Numbered from the stretch's first letter, positions 37,258 through 46,432 are shown. The stretch: 64,000 nucleotides of DNA from Periweissella cryptocerci (GCF_004358325.1 NZ_CP037940.1:744001-808000); one strand, 5' to 3'. Translations and numbers: made by a program. The notes: generated from the letters alone by a model not told the origin.

Positions 37258-37962
37258 CTAATCATCAGCTTTTGATTGTTGGGCAATCAGCAGTGCTTGA
37301 ATTTCATCCAGCTGGTTTTGGATTTGATCGAAGCGGTCATCTTCTTCCTCAGAAACGAAAAAATTAGTCACCGCACTTGTTAACGAACTAATTAAGCCAA
37401 TCCCCATGAACATCAATACGACGCCAATCATCTTACCAACCGGCGTATGTGGCACCACGTCGCCATAGCCCACGGTGGTTACCGTTGAAATCGCCCACCA
37501 AAACGCATTGATTAGTGTATCGTGCTCAATCGCGGCAAAACCAATTCCACTGACCACAATCAGTGTTGACGTGACATATACGACATAAATGAAACCTGTT
37601 TTATATAAGAATGCTTTCCAACGCGTCATGAACCGGCCAGTGAAGCTAAACAGCCGGAAAAGCTTGAATAAGCGTGCCAATCTTGAAATTCGAAAGACGC
37701 TAAACATGACATCAAATGGCATGATTGATAATAAATCAAAAATATTGCCTTTAAAAAATCTCCATTTGTCCTTCGCGATTGCAAAACGCACGACGTAATC
37801 AAGGGTAAATATTGCTAAAATAATTTTATCTAATAAATAGTACGGCTCGGCATTGATAGTAATCACCGCTGCCAAATCCAGCAAGACAATTATCACCGAA
37901 ACTGAAGCGAGCACTGCACTGAGGATATCGTAAATTTTCTGCCATTTGGTCAATTTTTCCAT
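37258..37962 (-). CDS. Voltage-gated-like potassium channel (ion transporter family)
   Basis: A 234-residue channel subunit with six membrane helices. The S4-like helix carries spaced Arg/Lys (RISRLARLFKLFRLF, about 91-105). The pore loop contains the K+ selectivity filter TTVGYGD at 162-168. A short acidic tail (EEEDDRFDQIQNQLDEIQAL) is likely a coiled coil that helps tetramer assembly. The start at 37962 follows AGGGAG; a longer frame to 38034 has no site. Monocistronic. Confidence 0.92.
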   Translation of the reverse strand: MEKLTKWQKIYDILSAVLASVSVIIVLLDLAAVITINAEPYYLLDKIILAIFTLDYVVRFAIAKDKWRFFKGNIFDLLSIMPFDVMFSVFRISRLARLFKLFRLFSFTGRFMTRWKAFLYKTGFIYVVYVTSTLIVVSGIGFAAIEHDTLINAFWWAISTVTTVGYGDVVPHTPVGKMIGVVLMFMGIGLISSLTSAVTNFFVSEEEDDRFDQIQNQLDEIQALLIAQQSKADD

Positions 37963-38128
37963 CACTTGCTGTGCTCCCTTCGTAGTTGTCTTATCCTTAT
38001 TATCCCAATTAAATGTGAACAATTTTAGGGACATTTTTGAATATATCCCCCAAATAACTAAATCGACTATCCGGTTCCATTGCGTTAATGGTATGCTTTT
38101 ATTAAATAACTCAAGGATGGTATATCTA

Positions 38129-39046
38129 ATGTCAACTCAATTCACTGATTTATGGACACACGCCGGTACCTTTCACGCTGATGAAGTGTTTGCCACGGCC
38201 ATGCTTTTAACCCTCCAACCTAACGCTGCTGTGCACCGTGTTAATGCGGTGCCTGCAGACATTGACACCGCTGCTGACAACGGTGCGATTGTCTACGATA
38301 TTGGCGGTGGGCGCTTTGATCATCACCAACGGGGCGGTAATGGTGCGCGAGAAAATGAAGTCTCGTATGCATCGGCTGGTTTGATTTGGCAACATTTTGG
38401 CGCTGAGATTATCGCAACTGCACAAACTAGCGCTGATACTGATTTGCAACGCGTAGTGGATAATGTTGATAAACGCTTAATTCAAGGACTTGACCTCCAA
38501 GATACCGGCGAATTACAAGATGCGGGGGTTGCAATGACTGTTGGTACAGCCATTGCTAACTTCAACCCAGGTTGGGATAGCAATGATGATGCTAATACTC
38601 GTTTTGACGAAGCCGTCCACGTTGCCGCAATGATTCTTGAGAACACAATTAACCGTGCCCTTGGCTCACTGAAAGCTGAAGTAATCGTCAAAGCTAGTTT
38701 GGCGACCGCAACGGATGGTTTGCTCGTACTGAATCGTTATTTACCATACCAAGGTGTCCTCTTTGATTTAGCGGATGACACTATTTTGGTAGTTGTCTAC
38801 CCAAGTAATCGTGGTGGTTATAACTGGAAAGTCACCAACGTGGAACCCCACTCATTTGAAGCAAAAATTCTCGCCCCCGAAAATTGGCGTGGCCTCAAAG
38901 ATGCTGAATTGCAAGCTGTCACTGGTGTTGCTACGGCTTCATTTGTGCACACAGCCGGCTTCATCGGTGGTGCGCAAACGCTTGCCGATACTATCAAAAT
39001 GGCACAGCTGATTATTACGCAAAATGAAAAACCCGGTCTTGCCTAA
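38129..39046 (+). CDS. MYG1 family (DHH-like) exonuclease
   Basis: A 305-residue MYG1 protein. Metal-binding motifs are HAGTFHADEVFATAML at the N-terminus, DIGGGRFDHHQRGG near 55, and a late HTAGFIGGAQTLADT. MYG1 proteins are DHH-related 3'-5' RNA exonucleases in eukaryotes; the bacterial role is unknown. The start follows CAAGGAT; an upstream in-frame extension to 37946 overlaps the channel gene on the other strand and is not used. Confidence 0.9.
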   Translation: MSTQFTDLWTHAGTFHADEVFATAMLLTLQPNAAVHRVNAVPADIDTAADNGAIVYDIGGGRFDHHQRGGNGARENEVSYASAGLIWQHFGAEIIATAQTSADTDLQRVVDNVDKRLIQGLDLQDTGELQDAGVAMTVGTAIANFNPGWDSNDDANTRFDEAVHVAAMILENTINRALGSLKAEVIVKASLATATDGLLVLNRYLPYQGVLFDLADDTILVVVYPSNRGGYNWKVTNVEPHSFEAKILAPENWRGLKDAELQAVTGVATASFVHTAGFIGGAQTLADTIKMAQLIITQNEKPGLA

Positions 39047-39077
39047 ACTTCTAGTTCTAACGGTATTTAACATAGAG

Positions 39078-39113
39078 AAAAAAGCTTAACCAAACTTGCG
39101 GTTAAGCTTTTTT
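39078..39113. terminator. Bidirectional terminator between convergent genes
   Basis: Perfect 14-bp stem AAAAAAGCTTAACC / GGTTAAGCTTTTTT. Confidence 0.93.
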
Positions 39114-39127
39114 CTTGTAATAACATG

Positions 39128-39451
39128 TTATTCTGCGTCGGGACCAAACTGGGCTTCAGCCAAACTTTCGCTCAAGCTTTCAATGGTCTCATCATTTAGC
39201 ATCCCCATCCATGCGTCCACGTTATCCTTGTTCTTATCACCAAGGGCATTCCCAATGGTCGTGAACATGCCACCAGCGACTTGCTGCCACAGCTTTTCAA
39301 CTGCCCGCGTCATTTTCGCATCATTCCATTTTTTCGCCATTCCACGACCAGCATTCTTACGTTCTTCGTCGGCATAAGCGTTTTCAAACCATGACTCTAC
39401 CCCGCTCTTAGCATTGGCTTCGATGTAGGCGATAAATTCTTTTTCGTTCAT
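39128..39451 (-). CDS. Unrecognised small helical protein, 107 residues
   Basis: Starts MNEKEFIAYIEANAKSGVES with an AAGGGGG site seven bases upstream. It is acidic and fully helical in appearance, with WFENAYADEERKNAGRGMAK and a C-terminal SLSESLAEAQFGPDAE. No signal or membrane segment. Function unknown. A longer frame to 39472 has no site. Confidence 0.72.
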   Translation of the reverse strand: MNEKEFIAYIEANAKSGVESWFENAYADEERKNAGRGMAKKWNDAKMTRAVEKLWQQVAGGMFTTIGNALGDKNKDNVDAWMGMLNDETIESLSESLAEAQFGPDAE

Positions 39452-39671
39452 TGTTGCCCCCTTCAATATCATTTGCTATGGAACATTCTAGTATCCTTTA
39501 GTTCCCCAAGATCTTGCAGCAACCCGAAACCTCCGTGCTCCGGCCTTAACAAATGGCTTCATCGGTTAATTTATATGCATTAACCATACCACAATGCCAA
39601 ACAAAAAGGAGCCGTTTTCCAGCCCCAAATTAACTATTCTAAATTTAAGCAGCAGCCGTTCTGACAGCAAA

Positions 39672-39800
39672 TTACTTAGCTGGTTGCGCAATTAATTCCA
39701 TTGCATGCTCACCATCAGCTTGTGTCAAAATGTAGTAAATATCTTCGATTTGATCATAGTCTTTCAACATGTCTGTATTAATACTCCTCAAGATTTTCAT
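39672..39800 (-). CDS. Small protein (42 residues), possibly truncated relative of the neighbouring Cse60-like protein
   Basis: Reads MKILRSINTDMLKDYDQIED then IYYILTQADGEHAMELIAQ. The GAGGAG lies inside the frame, so the true start may be the ATG at 39768-39770, giving 32 residues. The pattern resembles the end of Cse60-type proteins such as that at 39927-40094. Either a small gene or a decaying duplicate. Confidence 0.45.
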   Translation of the reverse strand: MKILRSINTDMLKDYDQIEDIYYILTQADGEHAMELIAQPAK

Positions 39801-39865
39801 GGGATTTAGTATGGCTTTGAATTAAGCAAGCGGCGCTCATATCAAAATTTCCATACTAAACGACA

Positions 39866-39907
39866 GAAACGCATCAACTTCAACCTCAGTCAAACTTGAT
39901 GCGTTTC
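39866..39907 (-). terminator. Hairpin after the Cse60-like gene
   Basis: Perfect 12-bp stem GAAACGCATCAA / TTGATGCGTTTC. The T tract on the minus strand is weak. Confidence 0.7.
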
Positions 39908-39926
39908 AAAAATATTTCTTACATGC

Positions 39927-40094
39927 TTAAACTTGCTTAATACGGAAAACGGCTAAAGCATCGTAGCTATTTTCAGTAATGTTGAATGTTACTTTTTCAA
40001 TTTCATATTCTGAATTTTGTGAAAGGTAATCATTGATTCGTGAATCAACATTTGGGTTTTGGCGTTCTGAACGGAATAATTTTACGTGTTGCAT
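39927..40094 (-). CDS. Cse60-like small protein, 55 residues
   Basis: Reads MQHVKLFRSERQNPNVDSRI then NDYLSQNSEYEIEKVTFNIT and SYDALAVFRIKQV. The beta-alpha-beta-beta pattern and length resemble Cse60/DUF2758 proteins, found in spore-forming and other Firmicutes, role unknown. A clean GAGGAG lies seven bases before the ATG. Confidence 0.65.
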   Translation of the reverse strand: MQHVKLFRSERQNPNVDSRINDYLSQNSEYEIEKVTFNITENSYDALAVFRIKQV

Positions 40095-40475
40095 TAAGAT
40101 CTCCTCTGTAGTGGTGACGAATTGTCAAGTTATGTTGTTTCCATCTTAACCGAATAGTCGTCCCCATTACCACCAATAACCCCCAGCTTCACAAAAGCTA
40201 CTAACCTCATGCTATGCATTCATGAAAGCTTCAAGGTTAAGGTGCAGCGTACACGAATTTTCCCAACATTCCTACCATATGCGCATGTTATCGCCGCATG
40301 AAAACTGATTCATAACGGTGATTTATCAGGTTAAATTAACATTTTGCTTTTCTTGTCCACTACATACGTACGTTTATACAAATTTCGTTACATTTAATTC
40401 GTATTATGCATACATTTTGGCTTTTAAATCTGTTATTATTAAGGTATTAATTCAAAAACAGAAGGAATCTACCTC
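40095..40475. other. Intergenic region, no gene seen
   Basis: About 380 bases between divergent genes. Nothing beyond weak AT-rich promoter-like stretches was recognised. Confidence 0.35.
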
Positions 40476-40952
40476 ATGCATAAACAAACAGTCTACTTAG
40501 CTGGTCCATTTTTCTCCGATGCCCAAATTGATCGCGTACGGAAAGTCGAAGCACTCCTCAAAGCAAATGATACAATCGACGTTGATAACATTTTTGTGCC
40601 AATGGATCACCCTACTTCACAATACGCTTTTGGTTCTGTTGAATGGAAACGCGCCACGTTCCAACACGACATTCGCCAAATTGATAATTCTGACGTGATG
40701 GTCTTGATTCTTGATTACAAGCTCGAAGAAGGTAATTTGGAACCTGACAGTGGCACCATGATGGAACTTGGGTATGCATTTGCTCATAATACGCCAATTA
40801 TTATTGTGCAATTCGATGCAAATGAAGCGCCCGTCAACTTGATGGCTGCCGAAGCGTACACCGCATTCTTCTGGAAAGAGGAAGTCGACCACCTCAAATA
40901 CTACGATTTCAACACACTCGAATACAAAGCCGTTGAACGTAGTGTAATTTAA
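40476..40952 (+). CDS. ntd: Nucleoside 2-deoxyribosyltransferase
   Basis: A 158-residue enzyme that exchanges bases between deoxynucleosides, part of nucleoside salvage in lactic acid bacteria. The N-terminus VYLAGPFFSDAQ forms the base-binding loop. DSGTMMELGYA includes the nucleophile, by family analogy E97 (E98 in the Lactobacillus leichmannii enzyme). Length is typical. A GAAGGAATC site precedes the ATG. Cytoplasmic, monocistronic. Confidence 0.95.
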   Translation: MHKQTVYLAGPFFSDAQIDRVRKVEALLKANDTIDVDNIFVPMDHPTSQYAFGSVEWKRATFQHDIRQIDNSDVMVLILDYKLEEGNLEPDSGTMMELGYAFAHNTPIIIVQFDANEAPVNLMAAEAYTAFFWKEEVDHLKYYDFNTLEYKAVERSVI

Positions 40953-40970
40953 CGAATTAAAACAGAAATA

Positions 40971-40996
40971 AGCTCATCATTCGTGGTGAGTTTTTT
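40971..40996 (+). terminator. Terminator of ntd
   Basis: CTCATCA/TGGTGAG stem with a TTCG tetraloop and T6. Confidence 0.9.
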
Positions 40997-41054
40997 GTTT
41001 TGCATGGCCTAGTCCGCATGGCAAAGCTAATTTGTTTATGCCCAATTCTTGTTC

Positions 41055-41063
41055 TGGTATAAT
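41055..41063 (+). promoter_or_regulatory. Extended -10 promoter of the 41125 gene
   Basis: TGGTATAAT (TGnTATAAT), 61 bases before the start codon. No clear -35. Confidence 0.55.
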
Positions 41064-41124
41064 TAGGTTATAAAAACAACGAATCATTCCTGAATGCAAC
41101 AAAGCCATGAAGGAGGAAATCATC

Positions 41125-41583
41125 ATGAAAACATGTAGAAAATTAATTTTATACATTTTGACAATCACGTTGGTTTTAGGTATCGGTAGTGCGGTTATTC
41201 CGACAACTTCAGCCGACGCTAGTTTAAAAGTCGTCAAAAAATTACCAAAATCAATTGCCAAAACTTGGTATACGTCTGGTGAAAGCCGTGGGATTCCAGT
41301 CACTGCGACAACTAGTTTCAGCAAGAAAACATTCAAGCTTTCCATCAAAGTTGGCGCTAACAAAGAAACTACGACTTTCAAAATTGCAAAAATCTTGAAA
41401 CATTCTAACAATAAGTACACAATCGTTTCCAAAAAAGATGGCAACCTAACCTTTAAATTAGTGACCAAAAAATTTAAAGGAAAAAAGTACAAGGTGTTAG
41501 CTGTCGATGACGAATCACTGACAATCTTATTCTTTACCACTGCCACCAAAGCTAAAGCGACGGGTTACAACTTTATGCAATGA
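41125..41583 (+). CDS. Small secreted protein, 152 residues
   Basis: The signal peptide MKTCRKLILYILTITLVLGI ends at about residue 30 (TSADA). The mature part contains LPKSIAKTWYTSG and alternating strands, including FKIAKILKHSNNKYTIVSKK and LTILFFTTATKAKATGYNF. This resembles small extracellular beta-barrel proteins common in Weissella and lactobacilli, function unknown. AGGAGG precedes the start at 41125; an earlier ATG at 41107 overlaps that site. The remnant at 43422-43537 has a similar strand pattern. Confidence 0.8.
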   Translation: MKTCRKLILYILTITLVLGIGSAVIPTTSADASLKVVKKLPKSIAKTWYTSGESRGIPVTATTSFSKKTFKLSIKVGANKETTTFKIAKILKHSNNKYTIVSKKDGNLTFKLVTKKFKGKKYKVLAVDDESLTILFFTTATKAKATGYNFMQ

Positions 41584-41617
41584 CTAGTACCTAAGTAAAT
41601 ATTTTGATTCAGAACGC

Positions 41618-41654
41618 AAAAGACGCTGACACTTAATGTGCCAACGTCTTTTTT
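41618..41654. terminator. Bidirectional terminator between convergent genes
   Basis: AAAAGACG-TG-CAC arms pair with GTG-CA-CGTCTTTT. Confidence 0.88.
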
Positions 41655-41658
41655 ATGC

Positions 41659-41964
41659 TTACTTTTCAGCGTCTTCTGCTTCTTCGTCTTCGGGGTCAAT
41701 ATCTGGGTGCCCACGTCGTTCGAGCAATTCAGTATCAGCCTTCTTAACAATCATCCGGTACAACAAGTTTTCCATTTCCTTGGCGTCAATTGGATCAAAA
41801 TCATTAACATCAATTTGGAAAGTAAAATTGTTCACTTTTGTGATGACCCCAGTGAATGGTTTCGTAATACCTTCATAAGGAAGGCTCTTACTAAAACTAA
41901 TCAAATCGTCCACGTAGTAGTCTGGAAGATCATCCATTTTTGCTTGGTCTTTGTTACTTGCCAT
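41659..41964 (-). CDS. Unrecognised acidic protein, 101 residues
   Basis: Begins MASNKDQAKMDDLPDYYVDD and has a probable small beta domain (GVITKVNNFTFQIDVNDF), followed by a helix and a very acidic tail (DIDPEDEEAEDAEK). No signal or membrane segment. GGGG upstream. Function unknown. Confidence 0.72.
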   Translation of the reverse strand: MASNKDQAKMDDLPDYYVDDLISFSKSLPYEGITKPFTGVITKVNNFTFQIDVNDFDPIDAKEMENLLYRMIVKKADTELLERRGHPDIDPEDEEAEDAEK

Positions 41965-42172
41965 TTTGCTGTTACCCCGTTTCTAATAGTGCACACAATT
42001 TGCTTACTCTATTATGGACTTTTTTTCGACAAATTGCATGCTATTAATCTTAGTTAATGAATATTTGTCCCACAAAAGCTGAAACTTCTGTGAACACAAG
42101 GGTTATTGGTATGTGAATCTTTTTAATTAAGCTAACATTATATTAACAAATAAATATCTTGAGGAGTATTTT

Positions 42173-43240
42173 ATGAGCAACTCGATTGCAGAAGCCCGCG
42201 TTTCACGTTTACCTGAATCTGCTACTAAATTCAAAATCGGTATGCTACAACATAGCATGCAATCATTTCCTGATTCAATTGAAAAGACCGTGGCTGCAAA
42301 CATCGCAACCGCCACTAAGCAAATTGAAACCCTTGCCCAAGCTGGTGCTAAAGTAATTTGTACCACCGAGCTTTTTAATGGCCCATACTTTTGCCAAGTC
42401 GAAGATCCCGAGTTCTTGCGTCTTTACGCGGAACCATCACCTGCCAATGTTGGTGGTAAAAAAGTTTATCCGGCAGGACACACCAATGCGCAGATGGCTC
42501 AATTAGCTGCCAAGCTTGAAGTCTTCATTGTTTCATCTTGGTACGAATTAAACATCGACAGCGCTGGTACGGAACACTTCTACAACACCTTGTCATTATT
42601 TGATGACACAGGCGCCGAAATCGGGACTTATCGAAAACATCACATCCCCCGTGGCCCTAACTATTTCGAAGATTATTATTTTGAAGCGTCTGGCGATGCC
42701 CAAGACGATGGCTATGTTGTCGTGCCAACCAAATACGGTAATATTGGCCTGTTAATTTGTTGGGATGAATGGTTCAGTGAACCTTCCCGCATTCTCGCCA
42801 TGAAGGGTGCCGATTACATTTTCTATCCATCAGCAATTGGCACCGATGCCGCTTTTGAAAATGACAACTTGAGCAAAGCCCACATGTGGCAAAACGCAAT
42901 TCGTTCACACGCCGTGCAAAATAATATTTATACCTGTGCAAGTAATCGCGTGGGAACCGAATATATTACCGATTTGCCAACTAACTTAACTGGCCCAGCA
43001 AACGGCCGTGAATTCATTCCATTTTTCGGGAATGGTTTTGTCGCTGACCCATCAGGTGAGTTGGTATCACGTTACGCCGGCAAAAATGATACCGATACCG
43101 CTGCAATGGGTGAAGTGGCTGAAGCCCCCCTCATCGCAGACATCGACCTTGATATGCTCGACGATTATCGCAAGAGCTTCCACTTCTTAACCTTCCGCCG
43201 CCCAGAAACCTATGATTTACTTACTGAACCGCTTGATTAA
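42173..43240 (+). CDS. Nitrilase-superfamily amidase, AguB-like (N-carbamoylputrescine amidase family)
   Basis: A 355-residue carbon-nitrogen hydrolase with the complete Glu-Lys-Cys triad: E66 (CTTELF), K155 (TYRKHHIP) and C196 (ICWDEWF). The start KIGMLQHSM and the end RKSFHFLTFRRPETYDLL resemble N-carbamoylputrescine amidases, which make putrescine. About 20 extra residues precede the fold. No agmatine deiminase is nearby, so the substrate is uncertain. GAGGAG lies seven bases before the start. Confidence 0.9.
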   Translation: MSNSIAEARVSRLPESATKFKIGMLQHSMQSFPDSIEKTVAANIATATKQIETLAQAGAKVICTTELFNGPYFCQVEDPEFLRLYAEPSPANVGGKKVYPAGHTNAQMAQLAAKLEVFIVSSWYELNIDSAGTEHFYNTLSLFDDTGAEIGTYRKHHIPRGPNYFEDYYFEASGDAQDDGYVVVPTKYGNIGLLICWDEWFSEPSRILAMKGADYIFYPSAIGTDAAFENDNLSKAHMWQNAIRSHAVQNNIYTCASNRVGTEYITDLPTNLTGPANGREFIPFFGNGFVADPSGELVSRYAGKNDTDTAAMGEVAEAPLIADIDLDMLDDYRKSFHFLTFRRPETYDLLTEPLD

Positions 43241-43279
43241 CTGTGGTACGAAACATTATCATTCCGAATATTAATCGAG

Positions 43280-43306
43280 GCGCTCGCAATTATGCGGGTG
43301 TTTTTT
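43280..43306 (+). terminator. Terminator of the amidase gene
   Basis: A nine-pair stem GCGCTCGCA/TGCGGGTGT with wobble pairs, followed by TTTTTTATTTTTT. Confidence 0.85.
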
Positions 43307-43349
43307 ATTTTTTGTAAAATCGTATTAATTTTTGAACGGTCATGCTAAA

Positions 43350-43377
43350 AAGTGCTAATTCATTTGAACTAGCACTT
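43350..43377 (-). terminator. Terminator downstream of the 43422-43537 gene remnant
   Basis: AAGTGCTA/TAGCACTT stem followed by TTTTTAG on the minus strand. Confidence 0.75.
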
Positions 43378-43421
43378 GTCTTTGAATTTGAAGTATTAGA
43401 ACCGCTCCATTAATTATCACA

Positions 43422-43537
43422 TTACTGTTTCGTGAACTTCATGCCAGATTCGGTGAATGATTGCTTGTCCTTAGACAAAGTTGCCGTTTCAGAATCATTA
43501 CCAATCTTGATTGTCAGCTTGTCACCTTTAAATGTAA
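43422..43537 (-). pseudogene. 3' remnant of a secreted-protein gene
   Basis: The minus strand reads VTFKGDKLTIKIGNDSETAT then LSKDKQSFTESGMKFTKQ to a stop. It has clear coding character and a proper terminator after it. Upstream the frame hits a stop immediately, so only the C-terminal 38 codons survive. The strand pattern suggests kinship with the small secreted proteins nearby. Confidence 0.6.
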
Positions 43538-43648
43538 CTCAGCTGGCAAGTTTTAATAGTCTACAACATTGCTATATATAATTCATAGGCATATATCAAT
43601 TATATACTTTAAAGTATAATCAACTCATATAGAAAGAAGGACTTTGTC

Positions 43649-44263
43649 ATGGCAAAAGCATTATGTATGAATTGTAAGAAACCTATCAACGAATTTAAAG
43701 ACCTTAACGCAACGAAAACTTTGGATAAAATTTATCTTTGTGGCCCTTGTATGGAGGAATTTAATTTATCTTCGGACATCGTTAACCAAGCGAGTGCTGA
43801 AGAAATTTTGCTCCTTATTAATAATCCGGCAGAACGTGAAGCGATGCTTGAAGCTATCACTCGACACACTTCAAACATGGAAACCGTGGAAGCAGGTCAA
43901 TCGGCTTATTCAGCTGAGCGCATCAAAGCATATCGTGCACATCAAGACATATTGGTTGAAAATGAGAATGAAATCAATCAATACTTCTTGTCACAAGCAA
44001 CAACAAAAACTCAATATAAGACTTTAAAGTTTAAAGATTCTCGGTGGGGCGCACTTGATACAAGTCAAATTGATGAAGCATTAAATATTGAAGCAGCATT
44101 TGGGTGGCGTGTGTCTGCTGTTTCAACAAATGAATTGGGTAAAAATTCCGGAAGTGTGCCTCTAAACCTTGGCAGTATCGGAATTCAAGCAGGCGTAAAC
44201 GCAACAGTTGACGTAACTCTAATTATTCTTGAACGACAAGTACCTTTAGAATTATTGAAATAG
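43649..44263 (+). CDS. Zinc-ribbon protein with a DUF4177-like C-terminal domain
   Basis: A 204-residue cytoplasmic protein. The N-terminus has a four-Cys zinc ribbon (CMNCKKPINEF...CGPC, about 6-36). A helical middle (about 45-110) follows. The C-terminal 75 residues, with EAAFGWRVSAVSTNELG and ATVDVTLIILER, form a ferredoxin-like alpha/beta domain resembling DUF4177. AGAAAGAAGG precedes the start. Function unknown; zinc ribbons with such tails occur in small regulatory or stress proteins. Confidence 0.75.
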   Translation: MAKALCMNCKKPINEFKDLNATKTLDKIYLCGPCMEEFNLSSDIVNQASAEEILLLINNPAEREAMLEAITRHTSNMETVEAGQSAYSAERIKAYRAHQDILVENENEINQYFLSQATTKTQYKTLKFKDSRWGALDTSQIDEALNIEAAFGWRVSAVSTNELGKNSGSVPLNLGSIGIQAGVNATVDVTLIILERQVPLELLK

Positions 44264-44433
44264 CAATTGAATAATCAATCTTATTTTATCTGTTTGTGAT
44301 AAATTCTATTGGAACCGCCCCAGTAAGAAACATGAAATCGAAACGTTATCAGCATAATAGACATGGCCATTCTTTTTATTTACGGGGAACATGGTATTCT
44401 ACGTGGGTTATTAATTGAACTGGAGCATTAAGG

Positions 44434-44781
44434 ATGAAGAAAATTATTGTCACATTGTTAACTGTTCTAGCGTTCACTACATTAGGGAGTACAGCCGTAT
44501 CAGCCAAGGAATACATGCCGATACAAGGTGTGTACTATGTGAAGCTTACTAAGCGTGTAAAGGTGGTCAAGATACGCAACACTTACCCACTAGCAAACTC
44601 ATATGCTGTTAAAACTTTTTACTTAAAAAAAGGTACTAAGATTAAGATAACTCAACCAGCAAGTTATAACTGGGTCCGAGTCGTTAAGCCAACTAAGTAT
44701 ACTTATGCGATTGATAAACCTTATACTGATACTAAATGGTTTAAGGCCATCAAGAAATATCCTAACTTCTACCAGAGCTAA
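44434..44781 (+). CDS. Small secreted protein, 115 residues
   Basis: The signal peptide (about 1-24) reads MKKIIVTLLTVLAFTTLGST and VSA before KEY. The mature 90 residues are basic and aromatic (VYYVKLTKRVKVVKIRNTYP, NWVRVVKPTKYTYAIDK), like SLAP-type wall-binding repeats. GGAG lies eight bases upstream. It could be a free wall-associated protein; function unknown. Confidence 0.78.
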   Translation: MKKIIVTLLTVLAFTTLGSTAVSAKEYMPIQGVYYVKLTKRVKVVKIRNTYPLANSYAVKTFYLKKGTKIKITQPASYNWVRVVKPTKYTYAIDKPYTDTKWFKAIKKYPNFYQS

Positions 44782-44797
44782 TCTAAGCACGTCTAAG

Positions 44798-44825
44798 ACC
44801 ATCGAATATAAACGGTGTTTTTTTT
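44798..44825 (+). terminator. Weak terminator after the 44434 gene
   Basis: An imperfect ACCATCG/CGGTGT stem followed by about ten Ts. Confidence 0.5.
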
Positions 44826-44983
44826 TATTATGCCCATCGTTAAATATTCACACGAATTATGCTCTCCCTACCATTGAAGCGAAACTGCTAATCTTTCACG
44901 CTGAACATCCTTGCCACTTTCTTGCATAGATTTCGCTTTTGAGTCCAAAAAACAGAACGGTCATTCATTTATGTGCAATAAAA

Positions 44984-45005
44984 AAACCACCAACAGGGGT
45001 GGTTT
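44984..45005 (-). terminator. Terminator of the 45014-46120 gene
   Basis: AAACCACC/GGTGGTTT stem with a T7 run on the minus strand. Confidence 0.9.
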
Positions 45006-45013
45006 AGTTGATG

Positions 45014-46120
45014 TTAATTATTTGCATTATTGACTTTCCAAGCATATGACTCGGTTTCGGAATTATAGCCCGTTTTCCAAATAGTTATGTTATCTTTTCC
45101 GTTTGAAGGCGTATACTGAATCCACGTTCGCCCTAGATATGGTGGAATTTGATTCAAAAATTCGGTAGGTGCTTTTTTTGAATAATACTCGCTGAGACCA
45201 TATTCTTGATATGTGTCAGTATTAAATAGGTCAAAGCTACGGCCATTGAATAGTGATTCTGAATAGAATTTTTGCCCATTATAGATGACAAAATTATCGA
45301 ACGTTAGAACAGTTGCGCCAGTCTTGATAGTAACTGGTCGTAAACATTCTACGTCTTTATATATTATGGTGTCACATATTGTAAACTCTTTTTTGAATAA
45401 ACTATCATTATTACCGGAAATCATCTTATTTGCTTTGCTGATGTCATCGAGTAGTGATTGGGTTATAATTCCGATGACTTTTAGATTTTCTGGCGAATTC
45501 GGCCTTTCAGAATTAATATCATCAAGCAAAAATCCTGATAAGGTTATTAAAGAATCAGTAGTATTTTCCCCGATGACCGAACTCGGATATCTGTCAGTGA
45601 TATATTTCGCCTGCGTAATTGCGTTTTTTGCATCAGTAAACAATTTACTATGATCTTGTTGATACTTTACAATAAAGTTTCGATCGTGTCTAATCGTAAT
45701 CGTTCTAATGTTTTTAGGGGCCATATAGCCAGTGAATGATAATTTCACTGGTGAAAATTGTGTATTAAAGGCAACTTTTGTTGGTACTTGCTTTAGTACT
45801 TTTGAATTTGTTATATATTTGACTGTAACGGTATACGTTCGTATCTTGTACGCAACTTTAATTGTTTGGTTCTTCGTGATTTTAACCGCTTTAATTTTCT
45901 TAGGTGCAAGATAGCCCTTGATATTAAGCTTTTTTGCGACAAACTTCTTTTTCAACTGAACCTTAGTTTTAGCTGTTTTTAAAACTCGTTTACCATCAAC
46001 GTATTTCACGATAACAGTTGCGTTACGCGCAGCTGCATGAGTAGTCGTTGGTGAAACTACGTTAATAAACATCCCTAAAGCTAACGCGGAAGTGACTAGC
46101 AAAGCCGTTGTTTTCTTCAT
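45014..46120 (-). CDS. Secreted protein with two MucBP-like repeats
   Basis: A 368-residue exported protein with a signal peptide at 1-31 (MKKTTALLVTSALALGMFIN, ending THAA). Two MucBP-like repeats follow: ATVIVKYVDGKRVLKTAKTK (about 34-95) and YTVTVKYITNSKVLKQVPTK (about 98-160), both with a GY-AP-KNI/KKI signature. The rest (about 165-368) is an unrecognised domain with DAKNAITQAKYITDRYPS and YLGRTWIQYTPSNG. No anchor seen. A good AGGAGATTCTTTAGGG leader precedes it. Likely binds mucus or wall; inferred only from the repeats. Confidence 0.8.
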   Translation of the reverse strand: MKKTTALLVTSALALGMFINVVSPTTTHAAARNATVIVKYVDGKRVLKTAKTKVQLKKKFVAKKLNIKGYLAPKKIKAVKITKNQTIKVAYKIRTYTVTVKYITNSKVLKQVPTKVAFNTQFSPVKLSFTGYMAPKNIRTITIRHDRNFIVKYQQDHSKLFTDAKNAITQAKYITDRYPSSVIGENTTDSLITLSGFLLDDINSERPNSPENLKVIGIITQSLLDDISKANKMISGNNDSLFKKEFTICDTIIYKDVECLRPVTIKTGATVLTFDNFVIYNGQKFYSESLFNGRSFDLFNTDTYQEYGLSEYYSKKAPTEFLNQIPPYLGRTWIQYTPSNGKDNITIWKTGYNSETESYAWKVNNANN

Positions 46121-46432
46121 CCCTAAAGAATCTCCTAATGCCTTTTAACGTGATTGTAGCACGTAGCTATATTATTGACGATTTAAGCTTATTTGTACAT
46201 AAAAAATACCCACACAGCAAGCTAAAGCATCTTATGAGTATAGTTATTATCAAACTACCGATTGCGGAGTAAAAATACGAGTTAGATATGTAATTCAGCA
46301 ACATAATATCCTAATTTTGAATACGTTCCGACAAAAAAGACATCCCCGGAAGAATGCCGCATCTCGACTACTGCCAGTCTAAATTTTAAGTTTTACTAGT
46401 TCCGATAAGCAGAAAATAGTATAAAACAAAAA
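46121..46432. other. Intergenic region, no gene seen
   Basis: About 310 bases between the MucBP-like gene and tRNA-Arg(CCG). No coding or structured feature was recognised apart from the tRNA terminator at its right edge. Confidence 0.35.
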
